Assembly (NCBI RefSeq): GCF_035083965.1
Contig: NC_089722.1
Location: 29,658,642-29,722,641, forward strand
Origin: Branchiostoma lanceolatum
Taxonomy: Eukaryota > Chordata > Leptocardii > Amphioxiformes > Branchiostomatidae
Direction: 5' to 3'
Length of the DNA: 64,000 nt
In this document: one piece after another, positions 32,098 through 47,000 of the stretch
Layout: each line of letters starts with the position of its first letter
Numbering within the stretch: the first letter of the stretch is position 1
Program-made: the position numbers and the translations under genes
The notes under the pieces: model-generated
Seen by the model: the letters and a program-made list of their open reading frames with translations, nothing else
Told to the model about the DNA's origin: nothing
The model's database searches: none

Positions 32098-35000
32098 GTG
32101 AGCCCTTTTTTTCTAAGAAATATGTGTTTTTCTGCGTTGTCATGCAAATTCGTATCCCTGTGCCAATCATATGTCAACAACATCTGCTGCATACGGAAAA
32201 TCTGGGCTTTGTTGTTCTTGGAAATGCCATAGATGTCCTTATTTCTGATGTATAATATAAGAAAAACGTTGTTATCTATGAGTCCTATACTGCCATGCAA
32301 GTAGAATACTAACACGGATATAGCACACTTAGGCTGTTGTCGCCAGAACCCGGAAGTAAAGTTTAGCGTGCAGAAACTTTCAAACTATCTGTAATCACTT
32401 AAGTTCAGGAGCCAATGTAGCGTTATGAATTTTACTATCTCTGATCAGTACTATCTGTTAGAGCTTGCAATCATTACAATGACGTTTTGGTGCATGAAAT
32501 TGGCTGGAAGTGAAAATGTGGCAAGTGAAAATGTGGTGATAAGAGTCAGTCAACAGCAATGGACTTGGTCATCAATAGGATTTCTCGGAAGAGGAAGTGA
32601 AGACAAATAAAGCCTTGCTTCCCAGTATTATGTCCTGCCTAGACCTGAAAATTTGATGCGAAAGTGCAGAAATGGAGATATTTCTGAAAAAAAAAAAGAA
32701 CTCGATGGAGTACATGTCGAAATTGTGTCTCATTGGTTTTTGGAACTCACTGAGCATCAATGATTATTACAATTATGATTTATTGGAGTCAGTGATTATA
32801 GGTTAGTCCAAGGAGGTTTAACCTCCTTGGTTTAATCCATGCATTAGAGGACACTTAGCAAAAGTTGCTGTCTCAAAAATGACTTTTCCTCGTTACATTT
32901 TTTTTCTGTTCACAAGATGAGCTTATCATCTATTTTGGTTTGACCAAGGCTATTGACAGGATATCCCTGTCAAAATGAATTTTTTTGCACTATTGACAGG
33001 CTGTTCGTGCTAATAAGAATCTTTGGCACTATCGACAGGATGTTCCTGTCAATAAGACTTTTTGAGCACTTTTAAAGGATTTTCCTGTCAATAAGACTTT
33101 TGGAGCACTTTTTGACAGGATTTTTGGCACTATTCGTATGCATTTGTTACATTCAATGCAGCAAGGTGAAAATGGGTTAATAAAGACAGGGGCATATGAC
33201 TGTATACCTGCATTGTAGAGCATGTGCTTGATTCAGTGCCAGAAGATACGTTTATTACTTTCGCCTAGAAGGTTTATTTTTGTAGCGATTGTATGTATGT
33301 TTGTGTGTGTGTGGATGAACACAATAACTCAAGAAGGCCTGAATGGATTGTATCAATATTTGGCATGTGAGTAGGTCTTGATAAGACCTGGAAATGATTA
33401 CATTTTGGGCCCCCTTAGCGGCTTGTTAGGGTACTGCAGCAGAACTTTCTGTTTTGATATCTCTTCTGTCAACGTAATGTCTTTTTTTCCTTCCAGTTGG
33501 GACTATTTTTCCCACGATCAGTCTCGCTCTCGAGCGTACCGCTGGGGAGAGGATGGAATTCTGGGATTGACGGATAGACAGGCACGACTTTGTTTTGCAC
33601 TGGGCCTCTGGAACGGGAAGGACCCCATTCTGAAAGAGAGGCTTTATGGTCTTACAGGTAATTTTTTTCTGTGCAGATATAGATAAAGCTGTTCATCACT
33701 TTTTGAAGAAACGACTTCAACAGTGAAAGAGGGTGGCCCAGAAAGTTGTATAAATCAAGGCATATTGTTTTTTTAAAGATGTTACTTTAGGTATCACTTA
33801 CTTCTTAATTATTCAATAACATATTCAGCATTTTTATTTTAGAGAATTATTTTGTCCCATCTTGTGCTATGATGTAATATGACAGCATGTGTGTGCATAT
33901 ATAAATCTGCTGTTGAAAGGGAGGATGTTTTTACATGTCATAAACAGAAGAAACCACTGCTGTACTCATTCATTATAGGCAACCAAAGTAATATTAGGGC
34001 CAAAAAATGAAAATAAAACTGATGAAATCTTTATGGTATTGACATTTACTAACATTGTTCAGCACATTTGCGTATTAACTTCATACTTTTAGGATTTTGA
34101 AACCGGGCAAAATCGTGCCGTACGATGATTGACTTAGTTTTGCAAGCCTACAAAAATTCCGGCCACGATTTTTAGTGAGTTATCACATCACAACAACGTC
34201 TTATCTTTTGCATTATGGACGCTATTATACATTGTAATAGTGTTGTTTGAACCAATCATGTGTAAAAATGACTAAATAGATTGACTTTCAAAATCCCTTT
34301 TCGTACTGTCCCTACTAAGTAGTATTGCTTCAGTTTCCTAATTACATGTACATTTTTGTGTAATGGCAGGTCCCGAGGGGAACCACGGAGAAGACTGTAA
34401 GGAGTGTTATTACTACCTGGACTCCACCCCAACACATTCCTACACTCGTGCCCTGTACAAGTACCCGCAAAACGAGTTTCCCTACGCCAAACTAAAGGAG
34501 GGAAACCGGGAAAGGGGTTTACACGAGCTGGAGTATGAGGTAGAGGACACAGGTTAGTGTGTCATATTTTCCTCCGTGTACTAGGGATTAGTTTACTAAG
34601 CCTTGCAAATTGGATTCAGGGCCGAAATCACCTATTAGTAAGCAAGATTAATGTGGCCTAGTCTGAACACTCCAAGTCACATCGAAACCACCATGATCCA
34701 CATTGAAACCACCTCCGGGATGTCGTTTCAATGTGGATTTGGCAAATAAGACTCCAGGTGTAAAGGTATGCGACTGATGCGATTTGCACCCCTAACAGGT
34801 TTGCAAGACTTAATATGAACTGAGTGTCTGACGTGCACAGCCCGGCATGTTGGGAGATGAGGTCGTGCGCTTACAGCTGGAAAGTGCCTTTTCGGGGGGT
34901 ATAGCTATGCGCCTTTTGTAATTGCCATAAAAAGGAATCGTATGCCAACTGGTAGTTGGGAATTTTTTCACATGATCTAGGGTAAATGTGCTCAACATAG

Positions 35001-38000
35001 ACGGAATGACCTCAGTGCATTTCCTATAGCTTCATTATTAATTAATTACAAACGCTCCCATGTAAAACACGTTATTATAACATGTAAGCCTATGGGGCGA
35101 AAAAACTGAGACCCTAAGTCATGTTAACAATAGAGTGATGGGAAGTGATTATTAGACACAAGCAAATCAAAACAATATGTGCATAACTAATGAACTACAA
35201 TTAAATAAGACATACCAGAAATTCTGAATATTTCATGGAGGTGTGAGATCTTCGAACTCTTGTTGCTGTGTTAGATATTAACTTAAACTAAGTTAGAGCT
35301 ACTGTAGCTTGTGTGGAATCATTTTTGTTGCAGGGTTTTCAATGAGGCTAAGACAGAACCAGTCGTGGAGAATCTATATGACAGTCTTTTCAATCACAAG
35401 ACTTAAGAACGTTAAGTTGCTGTGAAAGACACATCATATGACCAATATAATAGGGCCCTTAGAAGATAAGGGGGTGTTAGTTGGTGTTATTTGCAACACT
35501 TCACAATAGGTTAGTTGACATCATCTTTGACAGGTTGGCCTAAATTCAAATGCTAAAATTTATTCCCTTTCACCTTTCATGTAGGAAACATCAGACAGTT
35601 GGTCGAATACCACAAACGGTTTTTGCAGCCAGGAGATTTGAGACATAAGATGTTCATTTAAAGCTGTTTAAGCACTTGAGACATTTTCATTAGGTCAACT
35701 GTTTTCTATGCATGAAACCATGGCAAAGTATTAAGGTTGAAGATGAGCAAAGATACAATGGAGCTTATTTCTAATTGTGAACAAAGTATGCCATGTAAAC
35801 TTCAAAGGTTTGGGTCAGGCTGTGAGATTTTGAGTCATGATCTTATGATCCAACTCACTAATCATTTAAGGATGATTCAGGCTTATACCTTTGAAATAAA
35901 ATGCTGTTTGATTCAAGACTGTGTATGTAAAGTGCAACATAATCCAGAGAAGTATGAGCAACCTTTATGGTTGATAAGACATTTGAAAGGATTTTGTAAT
36001 AATACAATAATTGTACTCCGTGACTGGTGGGCTTATTCCAAATCCTGTTGTCATGCAAGATTGTAATCTGAAAATAGTCTTCATTCTAAGGTGATGAATA
36101 AATGGTTTTAGTTTTAGCTGTTTATGCCTTGGCAGCATGAAGTCACAGAATTACTGTAAATGCAGAAATGTTTGCAGCGATTTTATGTTCGCGGTTTTCC
36201 CCTGTGAAAAGCCGTTCCATTGTGTGACTGTTATGCTTAGCGCTACTATTGTTTTTAAACCTGAACTCAAAACCACCGCCAACACTCCATTTTCTCCCTA
36301 CCGCGAAATTAAATTCCTGTGAACATCTCTGCATTTACAGTAATACTAATTACAAAAGGTGGTGTCACGTGGTGTGACGGTATGGTGTTTGGCCCAGCAC
36401 CCAGAGATCCTAGGTTTGAATACCTTGTCAAGCCCTGACGTTGTGTCCTTGGAAAAGGCACTTAACACAAGTTTCCTCATTTCACTCAGGAGAAAATGAG
36501 TACCTAGCTTTCGGTTAGGGATGTCCCTCAGATAGGACATTAAATGGAGGTCCTGTGTTTGAACCCGCCACACTTATTGAAAAGAGTAGGGATCCTTTCC
36601 GGTGTAAGTGGATCAAATAAATCTGTTCGGATATGCAGCTTGTACTGTTCAGTACAAACCTGGCGTGTTATGCTAGGAGGTGGTTTACCAGGTATGCAAT
36701 ACAAACAAACAAACAAACAAACAAACAAACATCTCACAAGCAGTGCCTGGGCTAAGAATACATTTTTCTTCGTACTGTACCTCAGGTGTGGGTAAATTCT
36801 GAAATTACCTGCACCAGTCTAACCTTACCTGTACTACTTGTTTTCTTTATTCCGACAAAAAATTGTTTGTGGTCTTCATCATCTGTTCCTGGTAGTGTCT
36901 TGTAATCTGCTTTATTGAAGGTTGCTTCTGTTCAGCATTGAGTGCAATTCTAGCAATTCTATGACTACTTGCCCATGCAACTACTGTGAAGTATTGAGGC
37001 CTCGTAGAAGTACAGTTGTATTGATTTGAACTTTTGCCATTTGGGGTATGTCTATTCACTCAATTGATGTGACATCTGATAACGTATACTTGAAGTGATA
37101 AAGGTCGACTCAAACCTTTTTTATGGTAACTCAACAGCTCAGGAAATCCAGGCCAAATGTCAGGGCACACAGATATAATATCTCCCTAGATCAAATTGCG
37201 AAACAGGAAATTACTTTCATGCTTATCTTATCATTCCAGGTGCATTTGACGAGAACCGATACTGGGACGTCTACGCGGAGTACGCCAAGCACAGCCCCGA
37301 CGACGTCCTGTGTAAGATCACGGTACACAACCGCGGGCCAGAAGAGGCAACGCTACACGTCCTACCGACGCTGTGGTACAGGAACACCTGGATATGGGGG
37401 TGCACACACGAGGGCTGTACCATGAAGCCCAAGATCAAGAAAGTAGGAGAGGACAGTGTAAAATGTACACACGAGACATTAGGTAAATCACTCAAACATA
37501 TTTCTTCAATTTTAATACATGAAGTACATTTACATGCATGTAAAAGTATTCAGATTGATCACTTATAAGTACCAAATCACTCTGAAGTAGCTGTTTGGCA
37601 CCCAATTCTCTATTGGTTACAGAGTCCATTTAATATTAGCAGTTTGGGGAAAACCAAGTGATCAGTTCACTGCAGTTAGTTTTAACGGTGGGAACAAACG
37701 TCCCAAATATCATTGATCAAACATTTGCGATGGTGAAACTTAAGCAGTTGAATAGTGGCCTTTAAAGTAGCTAGAATTAAGTTACAGTTAACAAATCAAG
37801 AATTACACTATTTGTCTTAATTTTTGTTTGTTTACAGAAACGTTCACCTGGGCAGTTGACAAGGGGCCAGATGGGAAACTTCCAGAGCTCCTCTTTACTG
37901 AGAATGAGACCAACTCTGTCAAATTATATGGGGTGGAGAATTACACCCCATATGTAAAGGATGCCTTCCATAGGTATATCATTGAAGGTGAGTGGATTGT

Positions 38001-41000
38001 TGTCGTGAAAGTGAATTTGTATCAATTATTACCTTCATCAAGAAGTTTATGTTTTCAGGACTATGTTTGTGTGTTTGTGTTTGGACAACATAACTAATAA
38101 AGTTGTGATTGGATCTTTTATGTTATTTGGCATGTTGGTAGATTTTGGCAAAATTAAGAAATGATTTAATTATGGGCCCCCTAGCAGCTTTCCATTGTGC
38201 AACAGGAATTCTGGTTTTGATATCTTATGTTCTGGACATGCTATGGCCATGATTTTTCAATGGTAGATTTACAGAAGCTCTTAGGCTCTTACAGAAATGA
38301 TGTAGATTTCAGCCCCCTAGCAACCTTTTTGGAACTATAGAGCCTAATTTTGTTGGAGATTTTGAAGGAGGATACTTCAAGAAGTTTTGACTTTTGAGAA
38401 TATTATAATATGATAGTGGTCGAAAGTTGCAGTATGGAAAAGTCTGATCTTGTCATGCCCCTCTTCCAGGTGAGGAGGAAGCTGTCAACCCGAAATGTGT
38501 CGGCACCAAGGTCGCAGCCCACTACGTCCTCAAGGTCAAGCCTGGTAAACAGGCCTCTGTGTGCTGCAGGCTCTACCGGGCTGACGAGGCTGACGACGAC
38601 ATGCCACTCTTCGGGGTGGCTGGGTTTGAGACAATTCTGCAGCAGAGAAAAGAAGAGGCCGAGAGCTTTTACAAGGTTTGGCACTCTCATCTGCTCTGGT
38701 CCAACCTCGTTTACCGAATCTTATCTGAAGTACGGCTTCTATCAACAGACGTATAATTGGATTTTTACTCGTGGAACTAAATGTACATGGAGTTATCGCA
38801 TTCCGCCAAACTGTATCAGTAGAAACTGATGGGATTTTGTCATGTATGAAATGGAGACGTACATTTCCATGATGGAGATTGAAACTCATACACTGACGGT
38901 ATTTAAATCTTATCTCATACAGTACTGCTAGAATTACATAGTGTTGATAAAAAGCCAATTCTTTCCAGCAATTTGCAACCAGTTTTCCATTGTATTTCAA
39001 AATTATCAGAATTGAGGTAAGTGCATGAAATAGCTCTAGGGTAATTTCTTTGCAATCTATTGAGCACATAGTGTTACTTATCATCCTACAAACACATGTT
39101 ATCTGCTCCAGGCTTTGTCCTTGGTGCTACCAGGGTGGTTGTTCCTCAAGGCCAGTTTCGGTTCTATCAATCTAAATTCATTTTCTGTTAACAGACGATG
39201 TGCTCCAAGCTGAATTCTCAACAGTATCTGGTGGCTAAACAGGCATACGCAGGCCTGCTGTGGAGTAAACAGTTTTATCACTACATTATCAAGGTATGTG
39301 TGTAAAGACTTTATAAAAATGGTACATACTTATGAAACAGTATGGAAGTTAAACACACTCCATTGCCACATCCCGACCAATCGATCGCATTGAAACTCAG
39401 ATTCGAATCAGCCATTTCCGACAAATTCCTCTCTAAGTTGCGTTAACGACTAAATCTGACAAAACAAACTCACCAGTGAGATACTGGAAGGTGTCAGCTT
39501 TCCAGAGATGTTTTCAGATTGGCAATTTTGGCACTTTGGAAGTAATACAAAGTGACTGCGATTTAACGTTTAAAGAAAAGTAGTAGAAACTATTTTTTGT
39601 AAACGTTAAATCGCAGTCACTTTGTATTACTTCCAAAGTGCCAAAATTGCCGATCGGAAAACATCTCTGGAAAGCTGACACCTTCCAGCATCTCACTGGC
39701 GAGTTTATTTTGTCAGATTTAGTCGTTAACGCAACTTAGAAAGGAATTTGTCGGAAATGGCTGATTCGAATCTGAGTTTCAATGCGATCGTTTGGTCGGG
39801 ATGTGCCAGTAGACTAGCCCCCTGCTGCTGAGATGGAGATGTGCTCTGCCCAAAACTCCCTAGCCTTATGGTGTGGGAGGACTTCAACTTTTTTTTAAAC
39901 TTATCTTCCCCAGGACTGGTTGCAAGGTGACCCTGAGCAGCCGGCGCCGCCTCAGTCCCGTAAAGACGGGCGGAACCACGACTGGAGACACCTGTTCAAC
40001 AGGGACGTCATCTCCATGCCCGACAAGTGGGAGTACCCCTGGGTAAGGTCAAAGGCTAAGGGTTAAGGTTCGGTCTTTGGGCTGGTTATAAGCTACAAAG
40101 CCTGCAACCTGACATTTGGAGGGTTAAGGAGTTGAAGAGATGTTTATATCATTATTTAAGGCATCAGGAAAATGGACTTAGTACATGTACCTGCCCGTGC
40201 CCAACTCTACTCTTAGTAACCATTGCAAGATTTCAACTAAAAAAAAGGAGAATACAATAATCCTGTACTTTTGGGAATGCTTTTTTTAATGACTGTGAGT
40301 TAGCATTGATGCATTTCATACGTTTGATATAGTTTTCGCTGAAAACCTTCCACCACACTTGGATTGTAACAAAAGTATATCTTGAAACTTTTGCCGTGGT
40401 TTTATTTTCTCGGTTTCTGACCTCTCTAGTACAAATTTATGACACATGTACAGTGAATAAATCTCCTTTGTATGACTTAAGGTATTACAGAATTGTTTCA
40501 AAACCATGAATTTAGAACACTGCGAAAACCTTATTTTTTGTCCAAAGGCAAAATGAAACAAACGCAAAAGTGCATGAATCTACTGTAGTTTCTTGACATA
40601 TGAATGAATGAACTTCATTGCTCAACAATTGTACATGGCACAATGTATGGCAACAATGACAAGGCGATCAATACAATGAGTACTAAACTTCGTCTATTCT
40701 ATTCTTAAAACTATAACTACAAGAATATGCACGTAAATTGTGTACTGATATAATATACGTTAAATGTTTCTGTCTGTTACAATGCATTCTCTCTTTTGTA
40801 AAGCACTACATATGTATTGGCATATCACAAGCTTACTTTGACCGACCTTTCCTCTCTCCCCAGTATGCCTCCTGGGACCTTGCATTCCATATGGTGGCGT
40901 TTGTGAAGATTGATCCGGAGTTTGCCAAGAACCAGCTGTTGTTGTTCCTCAGGGAGTGGTACATGCACCCAAACGGACAGGTGATCATCACACATCATCC

Positions 41001-44000
41001 TGTATAGCTCATTTATATAAGCCCCCCTCTCACTGGACCAGCGGCACATTGGCAACCTTTATGCGACCAAGCGATTTGACAGAGTGCACTCAATGAATTT
41101 CATTGATAAAAAACAACTCTCTTTAAGCTTTGTGTGTTTTGTTGTCTTTTTAGTCTTACTTGTACATTTTACATGATATTTCCATTATAAAGTCAAGGGT
41201 AAAACAAATCCAACCAACCTGCAGCAGGTCAAGTGAGATAGGGGCTTATGTAAATTAGCTTGGGGCTATTCCATCTGAAAAGTTAAAAAGGGCGTTTAGA
41301 AAATTTTTGTACACATGTACTCCTGTCATTCATCTATTAATTATAAAATATAACCACTGTTTTTTTTTCATCAAATGGCTTTGCAGTGTTCTTATTTCTT
41401 TTTAAATGTCTGGCCTCTTTATTCTAACGCAAAGTTGACAATGTATCAAATGGAATCTAAGATCTGACGAAATAGATTATTCTCTGTAGGTAGCTAACTA
41501 CTTAAACTCATTACCTATGTTCCAATTGTGAAAGTGGTAGCAGTTCTTGGTTATGACTAGCTACATTTTCCTGTAACAGAGGTACTTATTTCCAGCTTGT
41601 GCTTTCACAATAACTATACTGTGTTGCCGATTTTTTCAAACCGTGATTTCAGATCCCTGCCTATGAGTTTGCCTTTGGTGATGTGAACCCCCCAGTGCAT
41701 GCCTGGGCAGTGAGAAGGGTCTTCAAGATGACGGGCAAGCGAGGTTACCGGGACAGGCTTTTCCTCGCAAGATGTTTCCAGAAACTGGTCTTAAACTTCA
41801 CCTGGTAAGGAAGCTGACATCTTGACAAGCATTGTGAAGATTTCAGAATTCATCTACAGACACATAATGTACTTACATGAATAAAGATTAGACATTCAGG
41901 TGATGAGGTACTCAATAACAACTAGATAAGTTTTTAATTTCAGCACATTCAAGCAAGGAATATTTCCTGTAACCTCCTTGATTCAAGTCTGGAGGACTGT
42001 ACAGAATGTTTAACATCAAAACCTCGAATTAGACATAAAACCAAAGAACAAAACTTAATATCCAGTTGCATGAGTAACTTTTGTATTCAATGTACTTATG
42101 CCATGGCTTTGTAGCTCTCTTATAACTGTGTGAAAAAGTATAATTTTTTGGTTGTTTTGAAGTTTCAACATGCGTTGGCTACCATTGTAAAGTTGTACAA
42201 TTGTAGAAGCACCACATGGTGATCTTTGACAGTACTGCAACTTCATCCTCAGGTGGGTGAACAGAAAGGACCCAGATGGGAAAAACTTGTTTGCTGGGGG
42301 CTTCCTAGGGCTGGATAACATTGGTAAGTTTATCATTGCTTCAAATTATATCATTCAATTAGAGAGAATGGTATTATGACCATACTGTTTTTATGTATGT
42401 TGCTACATATATGTGCATCAATTTTTATTTTTTAAACTAATTCTGAACTTAGAAATAAAGATATGTGATAGACATTTTGCTTCAGAAAATATGTGACATA
42501 GATGAAATATTAACTTTCAACCCCCTTCTTTATAATTCAATATGTTGCAACTGGAAGCTTATTCTCTGGTTTTAACCCAACACACTTATCAAGAAGAGTA
42601 GGGGTGACCCGATGTGCTTGGCCAAAAATGCTCGCCATAGCAAAGCCGCATTTTACTACCAGTAGCTACTTGAAAAAGTATCATGCTGCTACCCAATTGA
42701 GAATGACTGCTTTACTTACTACCTTCATTTTTATTTGAAAGAGCATTGGTGCAAAATTAGGACAATGAAATTTGTCTTTTTCATCCTGCTAGGGGTGTTT
42801 GACAGATCCAAGCCCCTGCCAAAGGGTGGGCAGCTCTACCAGGCAGACGGTACTGCATGGATGGCGTTCTTCTGTGCAGAAATGCTGGACATGGCTCTAG
42901 AACTGGCTCTGACTGACCCCACATATGAGGACATGGCCAGCAAGTTCTTTGAGCACTTTGTGGCCATTGCCGATGCCATGAACCAAGCTGGCAGTGGATT
43001 GGGTAAGTAACAGTGTGCTAGTATTTGTACTGTACAATATACTGTAAATACCTTTACATTTGCAGTGATTTGATTTCGCAGTAAGGAGAAAGGGGAGTAT
43101 TCGTGGTGGTCTTAATTTCGCGGTAGCACTTTAGTCACAATCATACTGTGCAGTAATGGTAACAAACACTTTTGTGGTAGTTTTAAATTTGTGGTGAAGA
43201 GGTCGCCGTGAAAACCGAGAACATAAACCACCATGAAAATTAAAGAAATTACAGTATTTGGTTAATGTTTAAAAAACAACCTTTTCAACAAAGTATCTGG
43301 AAATGGCTTACATTGAAAGATACCTTCTAGAACATCTCCCTCTAAGTTGTATAGATGTACTGATTATGACTCCTGATGAAAATTGGACTGTTACTTCTAT
43401 TTCTATATACTGTTTTTACTAGACGAAACCCTTCATGGGGCATTATGACCATGGAAAGTGTAGGCCTTATCCTTGTATGACCTATGATGTGCAACAAACA
43501 AGCAAAAAATAGTGGTGCATGAGAACAGAATATATGAACAGTGATGTGATCATGTACATCGCCACACTGGGTACTGGCCATTTCCTCACAGCTGGGTGGA
43601 GCTGGGGTTGCCATAGTGCTTGGATACCCAAGCTTTGAAGTGTTCTATCAACTTGTTCTCTACCCCTCCCTGTAAAAATATCCCCTGCTACTGACACAGC
43701 AATACAAGAGTCAGAACAAATGATGGAACAAACAAATCACACGCTTAAAAAACAACTTTTACAAAATGTCTGGATATGGGTCCCAAATGAAAGTCTTATT
43801 AGAGTATCTCACTCAAAGATGTATAGATATAACTGATTATAATTTCTAATAAAAAGCGGATCATCCTTAACTACTCTTCAGGACTGTGGGACAAGGAGGA
43901 TGGGTTCTACTACGACCAGCTGACCATCGACGGCGTGACCACGCCCATGCGTATCCGGTCCATGGTGGGGCTGGTCCCCCTGTTTGCCTGCCTGGTGCTG

Positions 44001-47000
44001 AACAGCAGCCGGCTGGAGAAGCTACAAGGGTTCACCAAGAGGCTGAACTGGTTCATCAAGAACAGGGCGGACGTGGCTCAGAACGTGAGTCTGGTTATAC
44101 GCAGTTTGTTTGGAAATGATTTGCTTGCTTTCATCGCATACACGGTAGATTTGAACCGCCTACATGAAAGCTGTATATTGTAGTAATAGTAGTAGTATCC
44201 AGTATTAGATTATACTGCTGCAGGGTTCCCTGAAGCAGGGGTTGGCAGCAGTCGGCCAGTCTTCACATAGCGCTTCCAAGCAGCTCTGTCCAGCGGGTCC
44301 ACGTTGGCGAGGCCATACTCTTTAATGTCCTTCTTTATATTTGGACAGATTTATTTGATCTGATCACACCAGGATGGAATCACACCAGGATGGACCGCTA
44401 CTCGTTTCGATAAGTGTGGTGGGTTCTTTAACATGCTCAAGGTGTGGCTGTCCTCAAACTCAGGACCTCCATTTAACATCCTATCTATGGAAGGCCCTAG
44501 CCAAAGTTAGGTACTCATTTTCGCCTCAGACGAGTGAGAAAATTTGTGTTGAGTGCCTCTCCCAAGGGCACAACATTGGGGCCTGTCAGAGATTTGAACT
44601 CAGTACTGCCAGGTACTGAGTCCACAACCCTAACCACAAGGCCAGTTATACGATACTTCTTCTTCTTCTTCTCGTGTCACCGCTTCTGCCTGCTACACGC
44701 TCCCTCTCCAATATTCCGCTAGTATGGTATTCCGTTAATATACGATACTAACCAGCCATCAGAGTTACTATTCCCTTATGGTGTTTATACTAGTAGCCCT
44801 ATGGTGTTTCAAGAATGAATTTTTGGTTGTGTCTAAATCTTATCCTGTGGTAAATGATAAATGTGGTGACAACCTTTGGAAGCTTACATCGATGAAAGTG
44901 TATATGCTGCAGTACCATAAGCTATCACCTAGAGGCGCTGTTGTTAGTCTGGTTCTTGATGAACATATCAGCATCTCAATCCTCAAAGAGAGCACACGTT
45001 TGGAAAGCAGGGGTAGTGATAGCCGTAATCAATTCAATTTATACTGTTTATTACATTTTTTAGATCAAATGTAGTAAATTGATTTAGACTGCTTTTGCTG
45101 ACCGGTAGATTTTACGTAATGCCTTGGGCATAAACAAGAGTGCGTTTTATCTCGACCGTATCTTTCTCTTTTCGAAAGGTCAATTTGATGCACATTAAGT
45201 TGGCTAGATTATTTGATTAAGCATCGCCTGGAGCTGTAAGTAGGTGTGTGGGTGGTAGGCTGATAGCCTAGAGTTGGGTTTCTCGGTGTAATTCCTTGTC
45301 TTCAATCAGTCTGTAGAAGAAAAGCCTGCAAGTTTTAGTAACCTTTCACATGCTGTTGACAGCTCCACACCTACCAATTAGTTTTGAGCCAAAGAGAATT
45401 TAGAATGTCACAGGTTCAACTTGCATTGTGTAAGAAGAGTCTTTGAGAATCAGATAAAATTCATTGTGCCAACAGAATATTGTTGTAAAATTTGTCATTT
45501 TAAGCTTATAAAAATATATTTCCATCACTTTCATGTCATGAAGCTTAGTTTTTTTGGATGGAACTGGGGGTAAAAAATTTTTTGGTCCCAACAACAAAAT
45601 TTTTGTTTCGAGTTGGATGGAGGGACAGGTCCTGCAGATAGTCCAGGTTGTCTCTAAAAGTGATTCACTGGTTATCCCTCGGAGGACGTTAAATGGAAGT
45701 CCCGTTTTTGAGAAGAGCCACACCTCAAGCACGTAAAAGAACATATCACACTTATCGAAACCAGTAGGGGTCCTTCCCGGTGTGTGTGGATCAAACCTTA
45801 CAGTCTGGTCTGGGTTGACATCTTGAAAAAAGGTGATAGTCACCTGTTATGTCAATCCTTCCGCAAATGTGATTAATGTCAATTGATGTGAAACAAACAG
45901 GCTGAAGGAATGATGTAACATATTTTTGTACAGATATCGTACATGGAGTCGTCAGATGACTGTTTAGGGGACCCTGCAGTTGAGAAGCTCCTGGCGATAC
46001 CCAAGAGGGAACAACTGGAGAGGGTGCTGAAGTACATGCTGGATGAGGAGGAGTTTCTATCGCCATACGGCATCCGCTCTTTATCAAAGGTACTGGAGGG
46101 TTTGTTTCTGTCTCTATACAATATCATGATATCATCTTTGTTCCATTAACATTACTCCGCCGGGTTACGTCAATCTGCAACTTTACAGTGGGTTTGAGGG
46201 ATCTCTAGTGCAGCACTCTTCAGGTATGCATAGTTTAGATATGCAGGCGTGCATTATTCTGGGGGATGTCGAATCCGAGATCTGTTTGGACGTTTCTTTT
46301 CAGGGTGGCGGAATTATGTACCCTGGTGGGATGTTAGTAGATGTTATACAATATACAAGATGGTTGAGATGATTTACCAACAGGCTGTAGACCTTAAGGA
46401 ATATCATCAGGATTTTCCAAACACAAGACCATAAGAAAGACCACCAGAATGGCAGAAAGATCCAATTTAAGTGGCCACTAACACTTAAAGATGCAGCAGG
46501 GATGTTGCCCTTGGTGCTGAACTGTCTGCTGTTGTTATGTCTTTGTTAGAAAAGATGCAGGAATGAAAGTTTGGAACACTAACACTGAACACTTGTTTTG
46601 CACACATATGCCGTCCTTGGTGCTGAACTATCTGTTATTTTTATGTCATTGCCAGAAAAGATCCAGAGTCATGACAAATATCCCTCTTCCACTATCCTTT
46701 AGAGTTCATTTTCTATGTTTCTTGTTTCCTCATTTAGGTTCACCAAGACAAGCCATTTGTGCTGAAGATGGACGAACATGAACATCGTGTGGAGTACACC
46801 CCCGGAGAGTCCAACACCTACCTCTTTGGGGGAAACAGCAACTGGAGAGGACCTATATGGCTTCCAGGTGACATGATGTCATAATTGGGATGTGTCATCA
46901 GATGTATTAGTCGTGCCCAAAAAGGTTCCGGGTCGGAGTTCAAATCTGACCAGGGATAGGGTCATGACCCGATAATCTGCCGGAAGTGCGTGGTCGTCAC

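Noticed and set aside
35737..36066. 109-codon + strand frame in intron 3 of the GH63-type gene
   Set aside because: AT-rich, no known domain, and sits within an intron next to repeats; likely chance.
38536..39084. 182-codon - strand frame
   Set aside because: Shadow of GH63-type exon 6 and its downstream intron; the + strand exon has family motifs and good splice sites.
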